Positions 12,201 to 25,172 of a stretch of 64,000 nucleotides of DNA are shown here, piece after piece. A program made the translations under genes and the position numbers. How positions within the stretch are numbered: position 1 is the first letter of the stretch; every line of letters starts with the position of its first letter. Origin of the DNA: Aphis gossypii (taxonomy: Eukaryota > Arthropoda > Insecta > Hemiptera > Aphididae); NCBI RefSeq assembly GCF_020184175.1, contig NC_065532.1, forward strand, positions 44,908,287 to 44,972,286. The letters are read 5' to 3'. A model generated the notes under the pieces. The model was not told where the DNA came from. It did no database searches and saw only the letters and a program-made list of their open reading frames with translations.

Positions 12201-15200
12201 CTGCATAATCACTTGTTTTAAAATAGGCCATTGACATTCGGCGAACACGAGCACCTTCAGCTGCAGTTAATTTAAGTTTGCATATAGGTTTTAAATTAGG
12301 TAAGGAAAATATCTAAAAGAATAGAATAAACAAATTAAATAATATTTAATTGTTATGTAAATAAATTTAAAAAATATAAATATTACCTTAAATTGTTCTT
12401 CTGATGCAATAATGACCTTGTGGGGACCACATATATCTAAAGGTTTACCTGGAATGCTATTTTCTTGAACTTCAGTAACTGATCGATTTTCTGCATCAAT
12501 CACAGTAATTCCAATAACGGGTGCACGATGTTTTAACTGAACTTCTTTTCCTAATTGCGCAGTGACTCGTCTTTCTTTTCGTTTATCACTTGGCGGTATA
12601 CTTATAGTAAAAATGTATACAGAACCATTGTTAGTACCAGCCCACATTGTCGGAGTAATATGGGAAGCTGTTATTAAATAAATATGTTATCAAATTTGGC
12701 CATTAACATTTTATAAAACATAATAATTTTTTTTATTTATTATTCATATAAATTACCTGTAACAATAAATGTTTTAGTGAAACTTAAACATCGAACCATA
12801 CTTCCCAATGCATCATCAACTGGTCTTGCTTCAATTGCCCGTTCAACAGGTCGTGCTTCCATTGGAGATATAGGTCCAATACTAATTAAAAAATCATTTT
12901 AAATACTCTAAGTTAGTAATGTTTATAATAAATGTGTGTTATGTAATATTATATTAAAAATACAGACTTTTCTCGTTTTTTATCAGGTGTAATGCTTGCT
13001 CCTTTTTTATCATTTATTATTCTGGTAGAATTTCTTCCTTTTCGAAGTCTTCTAAATGACTCTCTTAAAGATTTCTTAAATGATTTTCTTCTAGAAATAG
13101 GAGTATCTCCAGCAGTGGACAAATCTATACATGAATACATAAAAAGTAAATTTAAATAAATTTAAACACTTTTAAGAAAATATGTACTTAGAACTAATAT
13201 AAAAATAATAATTATTACCATTGGGGTTTAAAGTACATTTTGTTAAAACAGGGGCTTGTCGATAATAATCATAAAGCACTAATCCATGAGCAGTACCAGC
13301 AGCAACCAAAGACCAATTTGAATGTAAAGCTACAGCTGTAATTGATGCTGGAGGATATACTTGTAAAACAGATGACGGTTGAAATCCAGCTTTAAAAGTA
13401 AGACAAGTCATATTTTTTCCATTATTATTATTAGCTTCATCTCCGGTCTGTTTTAAACTTAAACGCTCATGACCTTTCCAAACAAAACTTTCTCCAACAA
13501 CATTCATTTGTATTGCCTGAATAACAAATTGTATTATTCATTTACATTAAATTATAATTGTAAAAATGAATAATATTTACCTTTATTTCATTAGAAGAAG
13601 GCTGATCATTAAATTTGGATACTATAACATGACCAGCTGTACCAGCAACAATCATTGTACCAGTTCGAGGACAAAGAATAACTTTTTTAATTGCTAATCG
13701 AGGATCATCAGAATAAGGATCAAAATTTCCAACTTTCCTAAAGGGTGGCCACTCTTCTTCATCTTCTTCTGGAGCTACACTATTACTGGAATGGTTATCA
13801 GCATCATCGCCAACCAATACCCAGGATGATTTGAATACATGAATAGGAAGTAATGGAGTTGCATTTGCAACCCACAATTTGACAGAACCATCTTCATGGC
13901 CAGTTATCAAAAGATCTCTACTTTGTTCATCTTCAAAGTTTGCTTTACCACCATCAACAGGCCACTCCTTATAACATAAATTTTAAGCATTATTCAAATT
14001 AATTTTATTTAATTAATTTAGACTTACATTTGAGGAAAAATTATTCTCATTTTGTAAATTTCCAATAGCAATTATACTATTCCAAAGATCTTCGTTTAAA
14101 TCAGAAACAAAAGTTGTAAATGTTATAGCACTTGCATGGATGGACACAAGATATGGTAATTGAACCAATGGCCAATCTTCAGTAGATAAATCAATACAAA
14201 CTATTTCTTCTTCAGCCAGAATTATAAGAAAACTACAGCCTACAAAAATAAAACATTTAATTAATTGATAACTATGCTTTAAATAACATTATCATAATAC
14301 CTTTTTCATCAACTGAAGCAGTGGTAGTAAAAAAATCAATAATTTTAGAAGTAAGCTCAAAAGCTACATGTTTAGTAGTTCCCAATCGAACAGTAACTGC
14401 ATGGCGATCACCATAGCACGCCCGTGGCATACCACCAGAAAATATTAGGAATTGTTCGCTAATAAAACATTAACCCTTAATATTAAATGTATATACATTT
14501 TTATATATTTTATTTACTTGAGATCTTGAGCCGATTGTTGACAAATTATTTTAGATATTGGTTTGCATGGAAATGGACCATAAATTGTTTTAGTGTTTTC
14601 ATTTTCGTCTGAAGTTTCATTTATTTTCCAAAGTGTTACAGACCCATCATTATGAGAGGAATAAAAGCTATCCCCATTTTCTTCCCAACATACACTTTCT
14701 ACTTGTTGACTACTTACAAATGTCTAAAAGAAAAGAAAAGGAACAAACATATTGTATAAAAGTAATACAAAAATTCAAAGACCTTAAATCAGTTTTTATG
14801 AAAACATTAACATAAAAAAATAATAAATTTATGTATTCCCTTACTTTTACAGCAACTGAGTTTAAGCGATCCCATAAAACGATTAATCCTCGACTATAGG
14901 CAATCAAAATATGATTTGGATTTCCCGGTTGTTCTGCAATTACTTCAACTGCACCAGGATTCTTTTTATACTCATCTGAAACCCTAGACATAATTTAAAG
15001 TGAAGTTAAATCATATTTTAAATATGCTAATAATAATTTATACATACTTCTGCATCACAACATCTTGATAAATAATGTTATCTGATAATTCAAATGTAGA
15101 CAAATTAATAAAAAATATATTTCCTCCTTCAGTTCCCAGTAATAAGTTCTCACAACTAGATTCCAAACACATTGATGATATTTGCTTAAGCCTACAAATT

Positions 15201-16295
15201 ATTTAATGTTTTAATTATATTAATTATAAATTGATTCAATTTACAATTAAAAATTATCTTAACACTCACTTTCCCTCTAATAAGTATGATTGAACTTCAT
15301 CAATGGCCATGTCATTTATTTCCCAGTAATGAAGACTATTGTCATCAGACAATGACACCAGGCGACCCTGAATACATTTTTTATTACCATTAGCAAAAAA
15401 TGTAGTTTTGTTTTATAATCTTAATATCATAGTATAATATATAGTATAATTACTTGATTTGGTACAAATATTAACTTTGTAATTGCATGATCTGAACATG
15501 GTAAATGACCATAAAATTCAACACCAGTTTTACCCAACCTACATATAATTTGCTAAGGAAAATATTTTTAATCATAACAATTTTTTTTTTTAGAATTTAT
15601 AAAGAAACAATGCATACATTTTGTAAAAACATAAATTATAAAAGTCGAATTTATTTAAAAATTACCTATAACATTACATTATAACATAACATGCATAGCA
15701 AAAATTACGTGTATAATTTAGTGACTAAGATATAACTGAATGTTAAGGGTCACAGAATCAATTACAACATTTAAGTAAAAGGATACACTTTAATTGATCC
15801 AGTTGAAGTTCCAATTGCCATAATACGTAATAGTGGGTCCCATGAAAGTGCTGTTGGTTTATTTGGAAACCCATACTGAAGAGTCTGAAATATCAATTAT
15901 ATTTGGTTAATGTTAATTTAAAATAACATAGTTTAATAGTGGCAAATTGCTTTATATCTGTCATCAAATTGTATATTCTTTGTTTAAAAATTATTTTAAC
16001 ATATTGAGAATATTTAATAATAAAATAATTTTTGAAAAGTGTTGTATTCAACACAAACGTTAACCATAATAAATGATCAGTAGAAATTAAGCATTGAAAA
16101 TGTACGTAAAGAAAAATCAAGTTAACACAAGCCACATTACTAATTATTAAATAAACTGAATGAACCACAACCATAAAATAGAATAGAATATAGTAAAGGA
16201 GTCATAGTTACCCTTCTGAACGCAAACAAGTCTTTTTGGATCTTCTGTCGCTCAACCGAAGGTTGTTGGCCTTTGCCACGGATAAACTTGAGCAT
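9272..16295 (-). CDS. l(2)gl: Lethal(2) giant larvae (Lgl) polarity/tumour suppressor protein
   Basis: Twenty coding exons join in frame to 1100 residues (Drosophila about 1160). Exons: 16212-16295, 15789-15884, 15454-15552, 15270-15367, 15048-15191, 14845-14983, 14518-14723, 14301-14458, 14028-14239, 13581-13967, 13219-13516, 12968-13124, 12757-12881, 12387-12667, 12095-12312, 11820-12034, 10763-10874, 10530-10690, 10302-10357, 9272-9328. The N-terminus MLKFIRGKGQQPS is diagnostic. WD40-type beta-propeller repeats follow, including LLITGHEDGSVKLW, PPFRKVGNFDPYSDDPRLA and AGTAHGLVLYDY. The aPKC target segment RRKSFKKSLRESFRRLRKG is near residues 653-670, with the three serines at about 655, 659 and 663. 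The C-terminal DITIDSIKDHL motif is also kept. Lgl acts at the basolateral cortex with Scribble and Dlg, binds myosin II, and is displaced by aPKC. The exon 12/13 donor (GTCTGT) is non-standard. Confidence 0.97.
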
Positions 16296-17180
16296 GTTTA
16301 TAACGGTTGGTCGTACTTCACCGTTCTTGAGTTAAAGACTGAATATGTCAAAAGCACTGTTGTCTAAATACAACCGATGGTGACGACGTCAGATGGGTAT
16401 TTGAATAAATATCAAGCATTTGGTGTACCTTCCCTGTATTCCGTCGTTGAGGACTGCGAGTCTGTTCAAAATTGATATACTAGCATCCTTGAGAAACCAA
16501 CAATAGGTCGATGTACTGCAGCCGTCAACGCGATCATCAACGGCATCAACAATCGGACCGCTACAACAGTAAACAGACTTCTGCTACTGCCACTGCTGCT
16601 GTCGGTACTCGGTGGCCTGTCCAAACACGATTACGAATAAGTGACAAGACTGGAACGATAACAGAATATCTTGCAGCGCGCGCCGCTTACACGTCGACTG
16701 TTTAGCGTCGAATACCCGGTAACCTGGTACCGATAAATGCGCACCGGTCTACTGGCGGTTTTACCTGAGACGTCTGGTCTTCCGTGGTCGTTTTCCGTCC
16801 GGACATAATAATCAAATACCTAAAATCACTAATGTAAGCGAGGAGCGACAGGTAGATGCGAATCCCGTAACCGTTTGGTGCTTTCTGACAACCAGCACCG
16901 GGACTCGGGAAGTCTAGAGCCAACAAAACGAAAACACAAAATCGGCCACTATCAACTCCCCACCGCAACACACCTCGCACGAAACATACGCGCAATAATT
17001 ATTATAGTGTATTTGTGACTTCTGTGTCGTTTTTGTCCATTTCTCTCTCCGTTTTCTTTCTGGTTCAACAACCTCCCCACCGCGCGTTTCAAGGAGGTTG
17101 AAGACCTCAGGGCTTGTGCGAGGTGCGACGCTGATTTCTCGACGACGGCCGCCTCCACCTAAATGTGCGGTTATAATAGA
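16296..17180 (-). promoter_or_regulatory. Promoter / 5' leader region of l(2)gl
   Basis: This stretch is clearly richer in G+C and CpG than its surroundings (for example gcagcgcgcgccgc near 16675, and 17080-17160), which in this genome marks promoters. It lies directly upstream of the l(2)gl start and probably contains its transcription start sites and untranslated leader. Several short ORFs cross it on both strands but none resembles a known protein. A possible alternative first coding exon within it is listed separately. Confidence 0.5.
16765..16806 (-). other. Candidate alternative first coding exon for l(2)gl
   Basis: On the minus strand an ATG at 16806 opens 14 codons (MSGRKTTTEDQTSQ) and ends in CAG followed by GTAAAA, an acceptable donor in phase 0. 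Exon 2 of l(2)gl also begins in phase 0, so splicing would give an Lgl with a different N-terminus. No protein similarity supports this. It could equally be a short ORF inside an untranslated leader exon. Confidence 0.25.
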
Positions 17181-20100
17181 CAATAATATACTATATGTTT
17201 ATATAGGTATTAAGGTATATACCGTATAAGCTTATTATTTATATTACACACGCACACGCCCGCGCATATTATTTACAATAATATTATAATATATTATTTG
17301 GGTTTATCTGACGTGCGAATCACTTATACCAATTGCCAGATGTGATTCTTTATTCAAACCATTTACAATATTAAGTTATGACCGAATTTTTTCCTGGTTT
17401 ATTAAAAAAAAAATAATCATTTTTTAAATGTGAACATATATTATATACTTTATTTATTGTTTCTTATTCTGAAGTAGAATATTATTATACTGGCATACTG
17501 TTAAGGATTCCGATGAAGGTGTGTACATTTTATTTTTTAGATCGTATTTTTTTCTAAGCACTTCCCGGTCACTACAAACATTTACCGAGAAAATTATTAT
17601 ATCGTTAAAGAATCGCTCTGTATATACGTATACATAATATTATATTATGTATATTGTCCCGTGTCCGTTCCGCTATAGCTATCTACCTATATAGTACCTA
17701 TACCCATACCGCAACTACCGAACGGACAGGTCTTGATGAAACTATACATACAATTGAGTTGATACATATATATATATATATATATATATTTATATTATAT
17801 ACCTCTAGATATTATATATAAATTATAAGTATAATATATATATATATATATAAATATCTATGTAAAAAAGTGTAGCTGTGTACCTACGTGGCTACGTGTG
17901 TCCATGTAGTGATATCTGTGTGTAGGTACCTATTACCTATATATGTTAATGTTATATAAAATATATAATAACGTGACGAGTAGGTACGCGCGTATTGTGT
18001 TTATAGACCTCGGACGGGTTCTGCGTGTACGAGTGTTGTCATTGTGTGTAGGCACGATTTTACTGCACATATACCTATATAATAATATAATATACACGTA
18101 ATTTTTTTTAAGAATTAGACGAACCCCACAATCATTGGTGTCTGGTATAGTAGAATATAATAATACTAATAATAAGCAACAGTAACATAAACCGTATACA
18201 TATATATATATATAATATATCTACTTATTATATTATTATATATCGTCTGTATTCTATCTGACTACTTCTATATAATATTATATAGTATATTTATGAGTAA
18301 CCTCCCCGCCAAAAAAATTGTCGCCGTTATGAATATACTATTATTATTATTGTGATGAACTAAACATTTAATAATACATATAGCCATATAGGTTGGTAGG
18401 TAATGTATGCAGATCGATACATGATTATACAATGATGTATTGATATATATATATATAATATATATACATGTATAGCCTATATATAGGTACAAAATAATAG
18501 ATCATCGTCGAAATTCGAACAAACTATTTTCATACTAACTATTATAGATAGATAATTTTTATTATAGTAAATTTACTGAAATACTGAAATACGTACTTAC
18601 TATTGTGAATGATAAAAATAAATTAGCTGGTATACTTAAACAGTTAAACCTATACGTTTTTACAAGAATTATGTTCTGTGACTTATTTTATTATTTAGTT
18701 ACGAAATAATACATGGTTATATATAGACATATTATAGTCAACAACGCAAATAGTCGTATTTTAAATTTATTTTAACTATTTGATACTAACCTATGGTATG
18801 TAGGTATATTTTATGATTCTTAATAATATATAATATTCCTTTATACTTTTAAAAATTAATAGGAATTACTTATAATAGAATATTATTTATACTTCCAACA
18901 GAAATTTTCAAATAAAATTAGTGCGATTAGATTTATTTTAATTTTGTTTTCAAGTACCTATATGCCCTATTTATACTATTGTATACATAACACACATTAT
19001 CTACACGCTATGTGAATGTTCCCATTATGCAATATGCCATATTGAATATGGTATTAAATTACTATAGGCTATACTACTATTAATTATAGTCTATTCACTA
19101 TTGGCCAGCGATCTCTACTAGGATTTTGAATAAAGCCAAAAATTAATTTTGAAAATGACTTGTGAGCTATATGCAGTGAAAGTAAATCAATTTGGATTTG
19201 AGCTGCAATATACTCATCAAATTTTCGCTGGGTGTAAAATTATCTAGTTATATTTTTAATGATAATAATTAAAATATTTAAGAATAAACAAGATAAATAA
19301 AATATATTGCATATTATAATAAAACTTTAAAATAAGTATTTATTTTAATTTTATTACTCAACAATATTATAGAATGTACAAATACTACAATAAATTAGTT
19401 GTAGTGAGCTCTATTTAATGGTTATCGTTACTATAAGCAATCTTAAAATGAAATATTTTCCAGATTTAGTTATAAAGTTTTGAGATTAAAGTTATATAAA
19501 TATGATATACTAAATATAGGTATAAGTGTATAATTTTAAAGTTTAAACTCAAAATTGTATATTAGGTTGTTATACAAAATAAACGCAATAATTGGTAGTT
19601 GCATTTTTATTTTTTGCCAAATTATTAGGTAGGTATAGAAAAAAATCGTATTACCGTCTACCGACCCCAGGCTTATAAACCCTAATAAACTCTATATGCC
19701 GCAGGTATACATATTGGAATTTAATACACTTATACGCAATAATATGCTAAATATTAGAATGCACAGAAAGAAGCCCAAGGGTTTCATATATTAATATGTA
19801 TACAACATTATATTATATGGAACAGTTTAATTTACCTACACGTGTACGGTGATAGGCACCTTTAACTCGTCTCAAGTGAGTAACTAGCTAGTAATCACCA
19901 CCTTAAAATAGAGAAGCCCTAATCAGCTAAACATGCGTCCATCGTATAATTATTGCAATATACTATAATATAGTGGTATACTGGTATTTACATTATAGAT
20001 ACTACAATACTACATAGTACGTAATATATAGGTAATAGGTATATTGTATATTATATACCTATATGTGAATAATATTAACGCACATAATATGTTAAGCGTT

Positions 20101-21358
20101 TTGTATTATATCGTATCTTTCAAATATCTAATTCAGTATTATAGCCCGAGCATAGTTTAAAATATATCTCTTGTAAATTTATATATGATAATTATAACAG
20201 GTACTAGGTAGTTATATTAAAAGTATTTAATACTTACAGATATACAACTTAATATATTTATTAATTGTGTTATATTGTCTATTTACCGTAAATTCGGAAC
20301 TCCTAAAAATACTATAATAATATGATGCGTATTCCGTTTAAAAATACAGGTTATCGAAAAGTAAATCAGACGAATGTGGTAGGTATCTACTGAAATATTA
20401 ACGCAAGTTTACCTATTATATATTTTAAATTTATTAAGTATAATATATTACATTTGTTATACTTGCTATGAAGTACTTTTATTATAAAATTTACAAAAAA
20501 AAAACAAAATACTTATTATTATAATATAGGTATTAACAATATAATATGCATATGCGTAATTAGTTTAAAAGCAAACACACATTATCTCAAAAATATGAAT
20601 ATTTGTGAAAATATTTTTTTTTATCTTTTGCGTTTTTGAACATCAACATCATTTTTATTTTCTAAAGGAGATAATTTTTTTTCAATTATCAATATTTTAT
20701 TAAAATTGAATTTTGAATTAGTTAATTAATTATAATTATTATAAATTATAATTTATAGTATAAGTTATAAGTAGGTAATTAAAGTGTAGTCATTAGCTCA
20801 TAGTTGATTAATGTGAAGTATACACACATATTATTAATTATTATTATTATTATAGTAATTGTATAGTTAATAGTTACAGTATATATGTATATAAATAGTT
20901 ATCATTCCTTTCAAAATGATCATAAAATTTTATGAATATTAATTAAAATCATGAAATTAAAAATGTATGTTGATAAAATGATAATTAATTTTTTTGAATT
21001 TATATTGATAAAAAATATAATTTTTAGATTCTGAGTGAAGCAATAACTATTGGTTTTATTAGCGTATTATATAATATATATGTATTTTTTCATGACGTCT
21101 GTCTTCACATTTTTATTGAAATAGTTAATTGAATCAATTTTTTACTCTGAGGGTAATTTCTGATAGCGAATTTTAGGTTATAAAGAGGATTTAAAGTTTA
21201 AAATTAAAAGTTCTTCGTAATTGTTTCAATTATCGGGAATATTTACGCAACATTAGTTTTACTTTACCATCAATTTTATTAGTTGATACGGTAACATTTT
21301 CAAAATTTTTCATTTTTCGGCATTTTGTCTCTTTTTTAGTTAATTATATCTAATAGAT
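17181..21358. other. Gene-poor, microsatellite-rich intergenic region
   Basis: No coding exon was recognised. The first 1.3 kb is dominated by TA-rich simple repeats. The remainder is A/T-rich with recurring aphid-like taggtacc/ggtaggta strings. Short ORFs here have low-complexity, Tyr/Ile/Asn-rich translations and look non-coding. Confidence 0.4.
17766..17789. repeat. (AT)12 microsatellite
   Basis: Twelve uninterrupted AT dinucleotides. Further TA-rich runs follow near 17837-17855, 18199-18215 and 18442-18470, so the whole 17.75-18.5 kb interval is a cluster of TA-type simple repeats. Confidence 0.9.
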
Positions 21359-22611
21359 CAGCGTTGCCCAAACGTTTTTTTCGCATACCACTCATGTGTA
21401 TTATCATTGATTATAAAATTAGCTATTTAAGTATTTAACTATTCTATTAGCAATGGTATTATTTATCAGTTACATACCACAATAATGACTACAAATAGAA
21501 CTATCCAAAAATGTCAATACATTTATTTACAAATAATATGTCAGTAAAATTATACTACAATATAATTATTATTTATTTATTAATAACAATTTATAAGTTT
21601 TTTTAAATTAAATTAAATATGTATAAATAAACAAATTATAAAAATTACAATTTTTCAAAGTGAATCGTGTATTAATAAGCCTGACATCAGTGATAAAATA
21701 TGTGATTTGGTGTTAGGTAGACTAGGAACATTTAATTTTAATTATAAATTTGGGTGGTCAATATTCAATTTATTTCGATACTTGTTTATAACTACCAGCA
21801 TCGAAGGAAACCCGATTTCACAAAAATGACTAATTAGTTATGATCTTGTGAATTGTATTAAAAATTGTAATATTTTTATAGACAGTGACAGATATTCGTT
21901 TTCTTATTATTATTATCCAAAGATCATCCAACTATAATTTATTAAATTCCATTTTCAAGCTTTCATCACATTAATTCAATAAAAAATTCTGTTTCATTGT
22001 TAGTTAGGTTACTAAGAAGTATCAAAATCTAAAATAAAAGAGTTTATTATCCACAAAAAGTAATAGTTTCTTTTAGATATTCTTCAGACGTTATTTTAAG
22101 TATTCGGCAATTATGCCTTGCCTAGTTGCCTTTATATTTTTGATGAGACTCCAAACTTCCACTTGAAGTTCATGTTCTGTAGTCAGCCTGTCATTATAAA
22201 TTTGTTCTAAATTAGGTAAAGACTTCTTTTATTCAAAACATTATTACTTATCAATTACCATTTCAATTATTTTAATAAATCGGTTTATTGATTTAGGTAC
22301 CTTGCACTTGCAAAGCTGGAACAAACTTAAATTTAATATATTGAGACAATAGAAAATGTCTGATAAGTGATAAAAACAGCTAGTAAGCTAGTCGTGTTGT
22401 CCACGTTTTATTAATATATCACAGAGTTCAAAATAAGTTTTTCCTAGGAATAAACGAACTTAAGAATGTAGTTCAAATAACCAGTTAAGTATTACTCCTC
22501 GAGATAACCATCTTACCTCAGTATGTGAGAGCATCTGGATGTGAGTACGAGTACCTGAAACGCATTATTTCCGTTGGGCCTTTTTCTTATACTATAGTTT
22601 AAGAACCGATG
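21359..22611 (-). mobile_element. Degenerate hAT element with transposase relic (ZBED/FAM200-like)
   Basis: Read on the minus strand, the interval contains a broken transposase reading frame. EVRWLSRG near 22497-22519 and RLTTEHELQVEVWSLIKN near 22130-22185 match the middle of ZBED5/FAM200-type hAT transposases. EIGFPSMLV...NKYRNKL near 21770-21836 matches the C-terminal hATC dimerisation region. Several stops and frame changes interrupt it, so it is inactive. The proposed ends are CAGCGTTGCCCAAACG at 21359 and, reverse-complemented, CATCGGTTCTTAAACTA at 22611. These are plausible hAT termini but poorly matched to each other. The flanking 8-mers do not agree, so the exact boundaries are uncertain. 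Confidence 0.6.
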
Positions 22612-24712
22612 TTATAATATATACAGTATATAAGTAGACATTTTAATTTTTCTATTTTTTTTCCCCATACTTAAATCTTTTATTTCTTGTGCTCAGGCCT
22701 CAGTTAAAAAACATGAAAATTAGATTCCATAGTGCAATAACTACCTACTATACTAATACAACTAATACAAGATTCCATATAAGTTATTCGTAAGTTGGAA
22801 TTAAAAAAAGAGTTTAATTTATACTTATATTAATTTTTATAAACGTTTGTGGTTAGAATTTCAACCAATTTTATTGTAGATAACTTAATAGATAGGTACT
22901 TCTGATGGGATTGATTCATGAATTTATAAGATAGAGACCGATCACCGATATTCTAAACGTGAACGAACTAATGAACAATATAATAATTTTAAAGAAGTTT
23001 TATCAAGAAAATCCTTGTAATTTGCATGTACGTTTATTGATTTTTTTATAAAATATTTAAAAATAGTATTAGTTCCATTCCACTGTACTGTCATCAGAAT
23101 AGATTAAATAATTGTTTTTATTATTTAAGTGTTAACTAAAGAAAATAATAATATTGTATTCGGAATTCCTGTGCATCAAACTTATAAACCTAATTAAGTA
23201 TTTACTTGTTATGTATTGTCTGTTAAAGTTTAACGGTGAACGATTTTAAGTTTTAGTACCTATAAGGTAAAGGTTTATATATAGGTATATTATATTAGTA
23301 TGTATAGTATTATAATGGTATAATAATAAGGTTTCATTTGGTAATAAAATATTATGTAGACGAGTATTAAGTAGACAACCGTGTAGTCTGTAGATAAAAT
23401 GATATAAACCTATTACATTTACTGGTAAACCGTAAACACAAATAACATCACTAACGTGTAACATTTAAATTATTGTTTGCATAATTGCATATCATACAAA
23501 TTAATATTATAAATTTGAGTTGAAGAGTTTGATGATTCTTCGAAATGTTGTCTAGATAGATCAATTTCATTATGTGTTGTAATGTGCAATGTTATATATA
23601 TATAAATATAACACTAGAGCTATAAGATATACTAGTATATCACTATATTAGTATATTACACTAAACAGTCATGTTTAATAAATATTTCATATTATGTTTA
23701 TAAATTTAGTTTTTGAATGTCTATTCTTATTTCTTCCATGTTTTTTATTATAGGAAGTACACTAAATATTTATATTAAGAAACAAGAATTGATGTAGTTA
23801 TAGTTATGATGTTATACTATTAAATATCGATTTAACATTTCAATTTAATTAATATTAGTTATATACAATATAATTTACTTGAGTTAACGATAATTGATTA
23901 GGTATTTATTAATGGCCAAATCATTTTTAGTTGTACCTACCTATATTATTCAAATTAATTAAAAAAGTTTTATCATCTTTAACTAAAAATATATAATATT
24001 TACTAATTATAATATAATATAATATTTAGCCATATTATAGTGAACATAGTATCTTAACATACCAAAACAAAACGTATACTATGTATGGTATGTATGTATT
24101 ACTATTTGAAAGAGATAAACATTGCCATTATTCTTATCGATATTAAAGGTTGAACAAAAATGCTAAATGCCTAAAAAATACAATCCAAAAAATATTACCT
24201 ATATCAACTAAAACACCAGAAAATACCAATTTGTATTAATATACTAAGAATTGAACATATACTTACGTCTTACACTTGCAAGTAAAGCTAAACCTATACA
24301 TACTGTGGTGGCCATTTTATGATCAAATAAAAACTCCTTACGTCGCCTATATGTGCAGGAAAATAAGTACAATATTAAAATTAACAAAATGTTTCAAATA
24401 CGAATAGGAAAAAAACTATGACCAACAAGTTATAAGAAATTCCTGGATCAAAAATCAAAACTCAAAATAATATAACATATAACAAACAAAACTAGGTATA
24501 AATTAATTTAGATACTAAAATATAGAAAAATATAAACCTGTGTAAGTTTAGTTATTAAAGATGTAATAATTAGTGTTGTTAAAATTATTTTGATTTCAAA
24601 GTAAAAATATATATTAATTGTTGATGTTTTGAAAGAATTATGAGTAAACAGATAAACGCCTAATCTAAAGCCAACAACGCAATAACATATAAGTACAATT
24701 TAAGCGTAAAAC
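22612..24712. other. Intergenic region without recognised genes
   Basis: A/T-rich. One minus-strand piece near 24279-24326 (ATG at 24316, reading MATTVCIGLALLASVR, with a GTAAGT-type donor and an acceptor-like tract upstream) resembles a first coding exon. No continuing exon was found, so it is not called as a gene. Nothing else stands out. Confidence 0.35.
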
Positions 24713-25172
24713 AGGTAAATCAAGACTATACACCTCTTAAGACCACTATAGAAATCCTAACATTATCCAATAAACTTACTATAGGTACACAAGTCAATAA
24801 TTCGACCAGCCTGGACATGCATCTGCAGTCAGCTATGAAGTTCTCCGAAGCCTTCTTATTGAACGCTTCAGGCCTATCAAGGCCGTAGCCAGAGGGTTTA
24901 GGGTTCAACTCCCCCCCCCCGATTTTTTTTTTTGAAATAAGACTGAATAGTTAGAATTTTATATTTTATTACATAATATAACATATATTTATACTTTAAC
25001 CCCCTCCCAAATATTTTTCTGGCTATGGCCTTGAGGCCTATCAATTATTCATCTGCTTATGATTAATAAAGTTGATTTTTTTACATCCTCTTCATGGTAT
25101 TTTATAATTAAAAATCTCCATAACGACCTAAAAAATTTATCAAATTATATTACTCTTTATATTTCATTCTAA
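24713..25172 (+). pseudogene. Open reading frame of about 98 codons split by a MITE insertion
   Basis: On the plus strand a frame beginning VNQDYTPLKTTIEILTLSNK runs open from 24713 to the left target duplication of the MITE at 24878-25033. With the element and one duplication copy ignored, the same frame continues from 25042 (IIHLLMINKVDFFTSS) to a stop near 25170. I do not recognise the product. In DNA this A/T-rich, such a run without stops is uncommon but could still be chance. It may be a relic of a gene or of an older element. Confidence 0.25.
24878..25033. mobile_element. hAT-type MITE, 156 bp
   Basis: The element begins CAAGGCCGTAGCCAGA and ends with the inverted counterpart tctggctatggccttg (one mismatch over 16 bp). 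It is flanked on both sides by the perfect 8-bp direct repeat aggcctat (24870-24877 and 25034-25041), which is diagnostic of hAT transposition. It contains a C10 tract followed by a T-run and no ORF. Confidence 0.85.

Noticed and set aside
15534..15541. Alternative acceptor for l(2)gl exon 3 at the gtag just before GTTGGG
   Set aside because: Gives an immediate stop in frame. The acceptor 18 bp upstream (cttag before CAAATT) keeps the frame and the conserved sequence.
16511..16705. 64-codon plus-strand ORF, Gln/Thr/Ala-rich
   Set aside because: Lies in the G+C-rich l(2)gl promoter, where stop codons are rarer. No family resemblance and no splice context.
16914..17183. Overlapping minus-strand ORFs of 68-97 codons upstream of l(2)gl
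   Set aside because: Arg/Val/Gly-rich translations in three frames are expected from local G+C-rich sequence. No conserved motif.
20900..20945. bantam-like microRNA match on the minus strand
   Set aside because: Fourteen bases (gatcattttgaaag) match the bantam body, but the seed differs and no precursor hairpin forms around it.
24895..24915. tRNA B-box-like string gggttcaactcc
   Set aside because: It is part of the hAT MITE terminus. No A box or cloverleaf is present.
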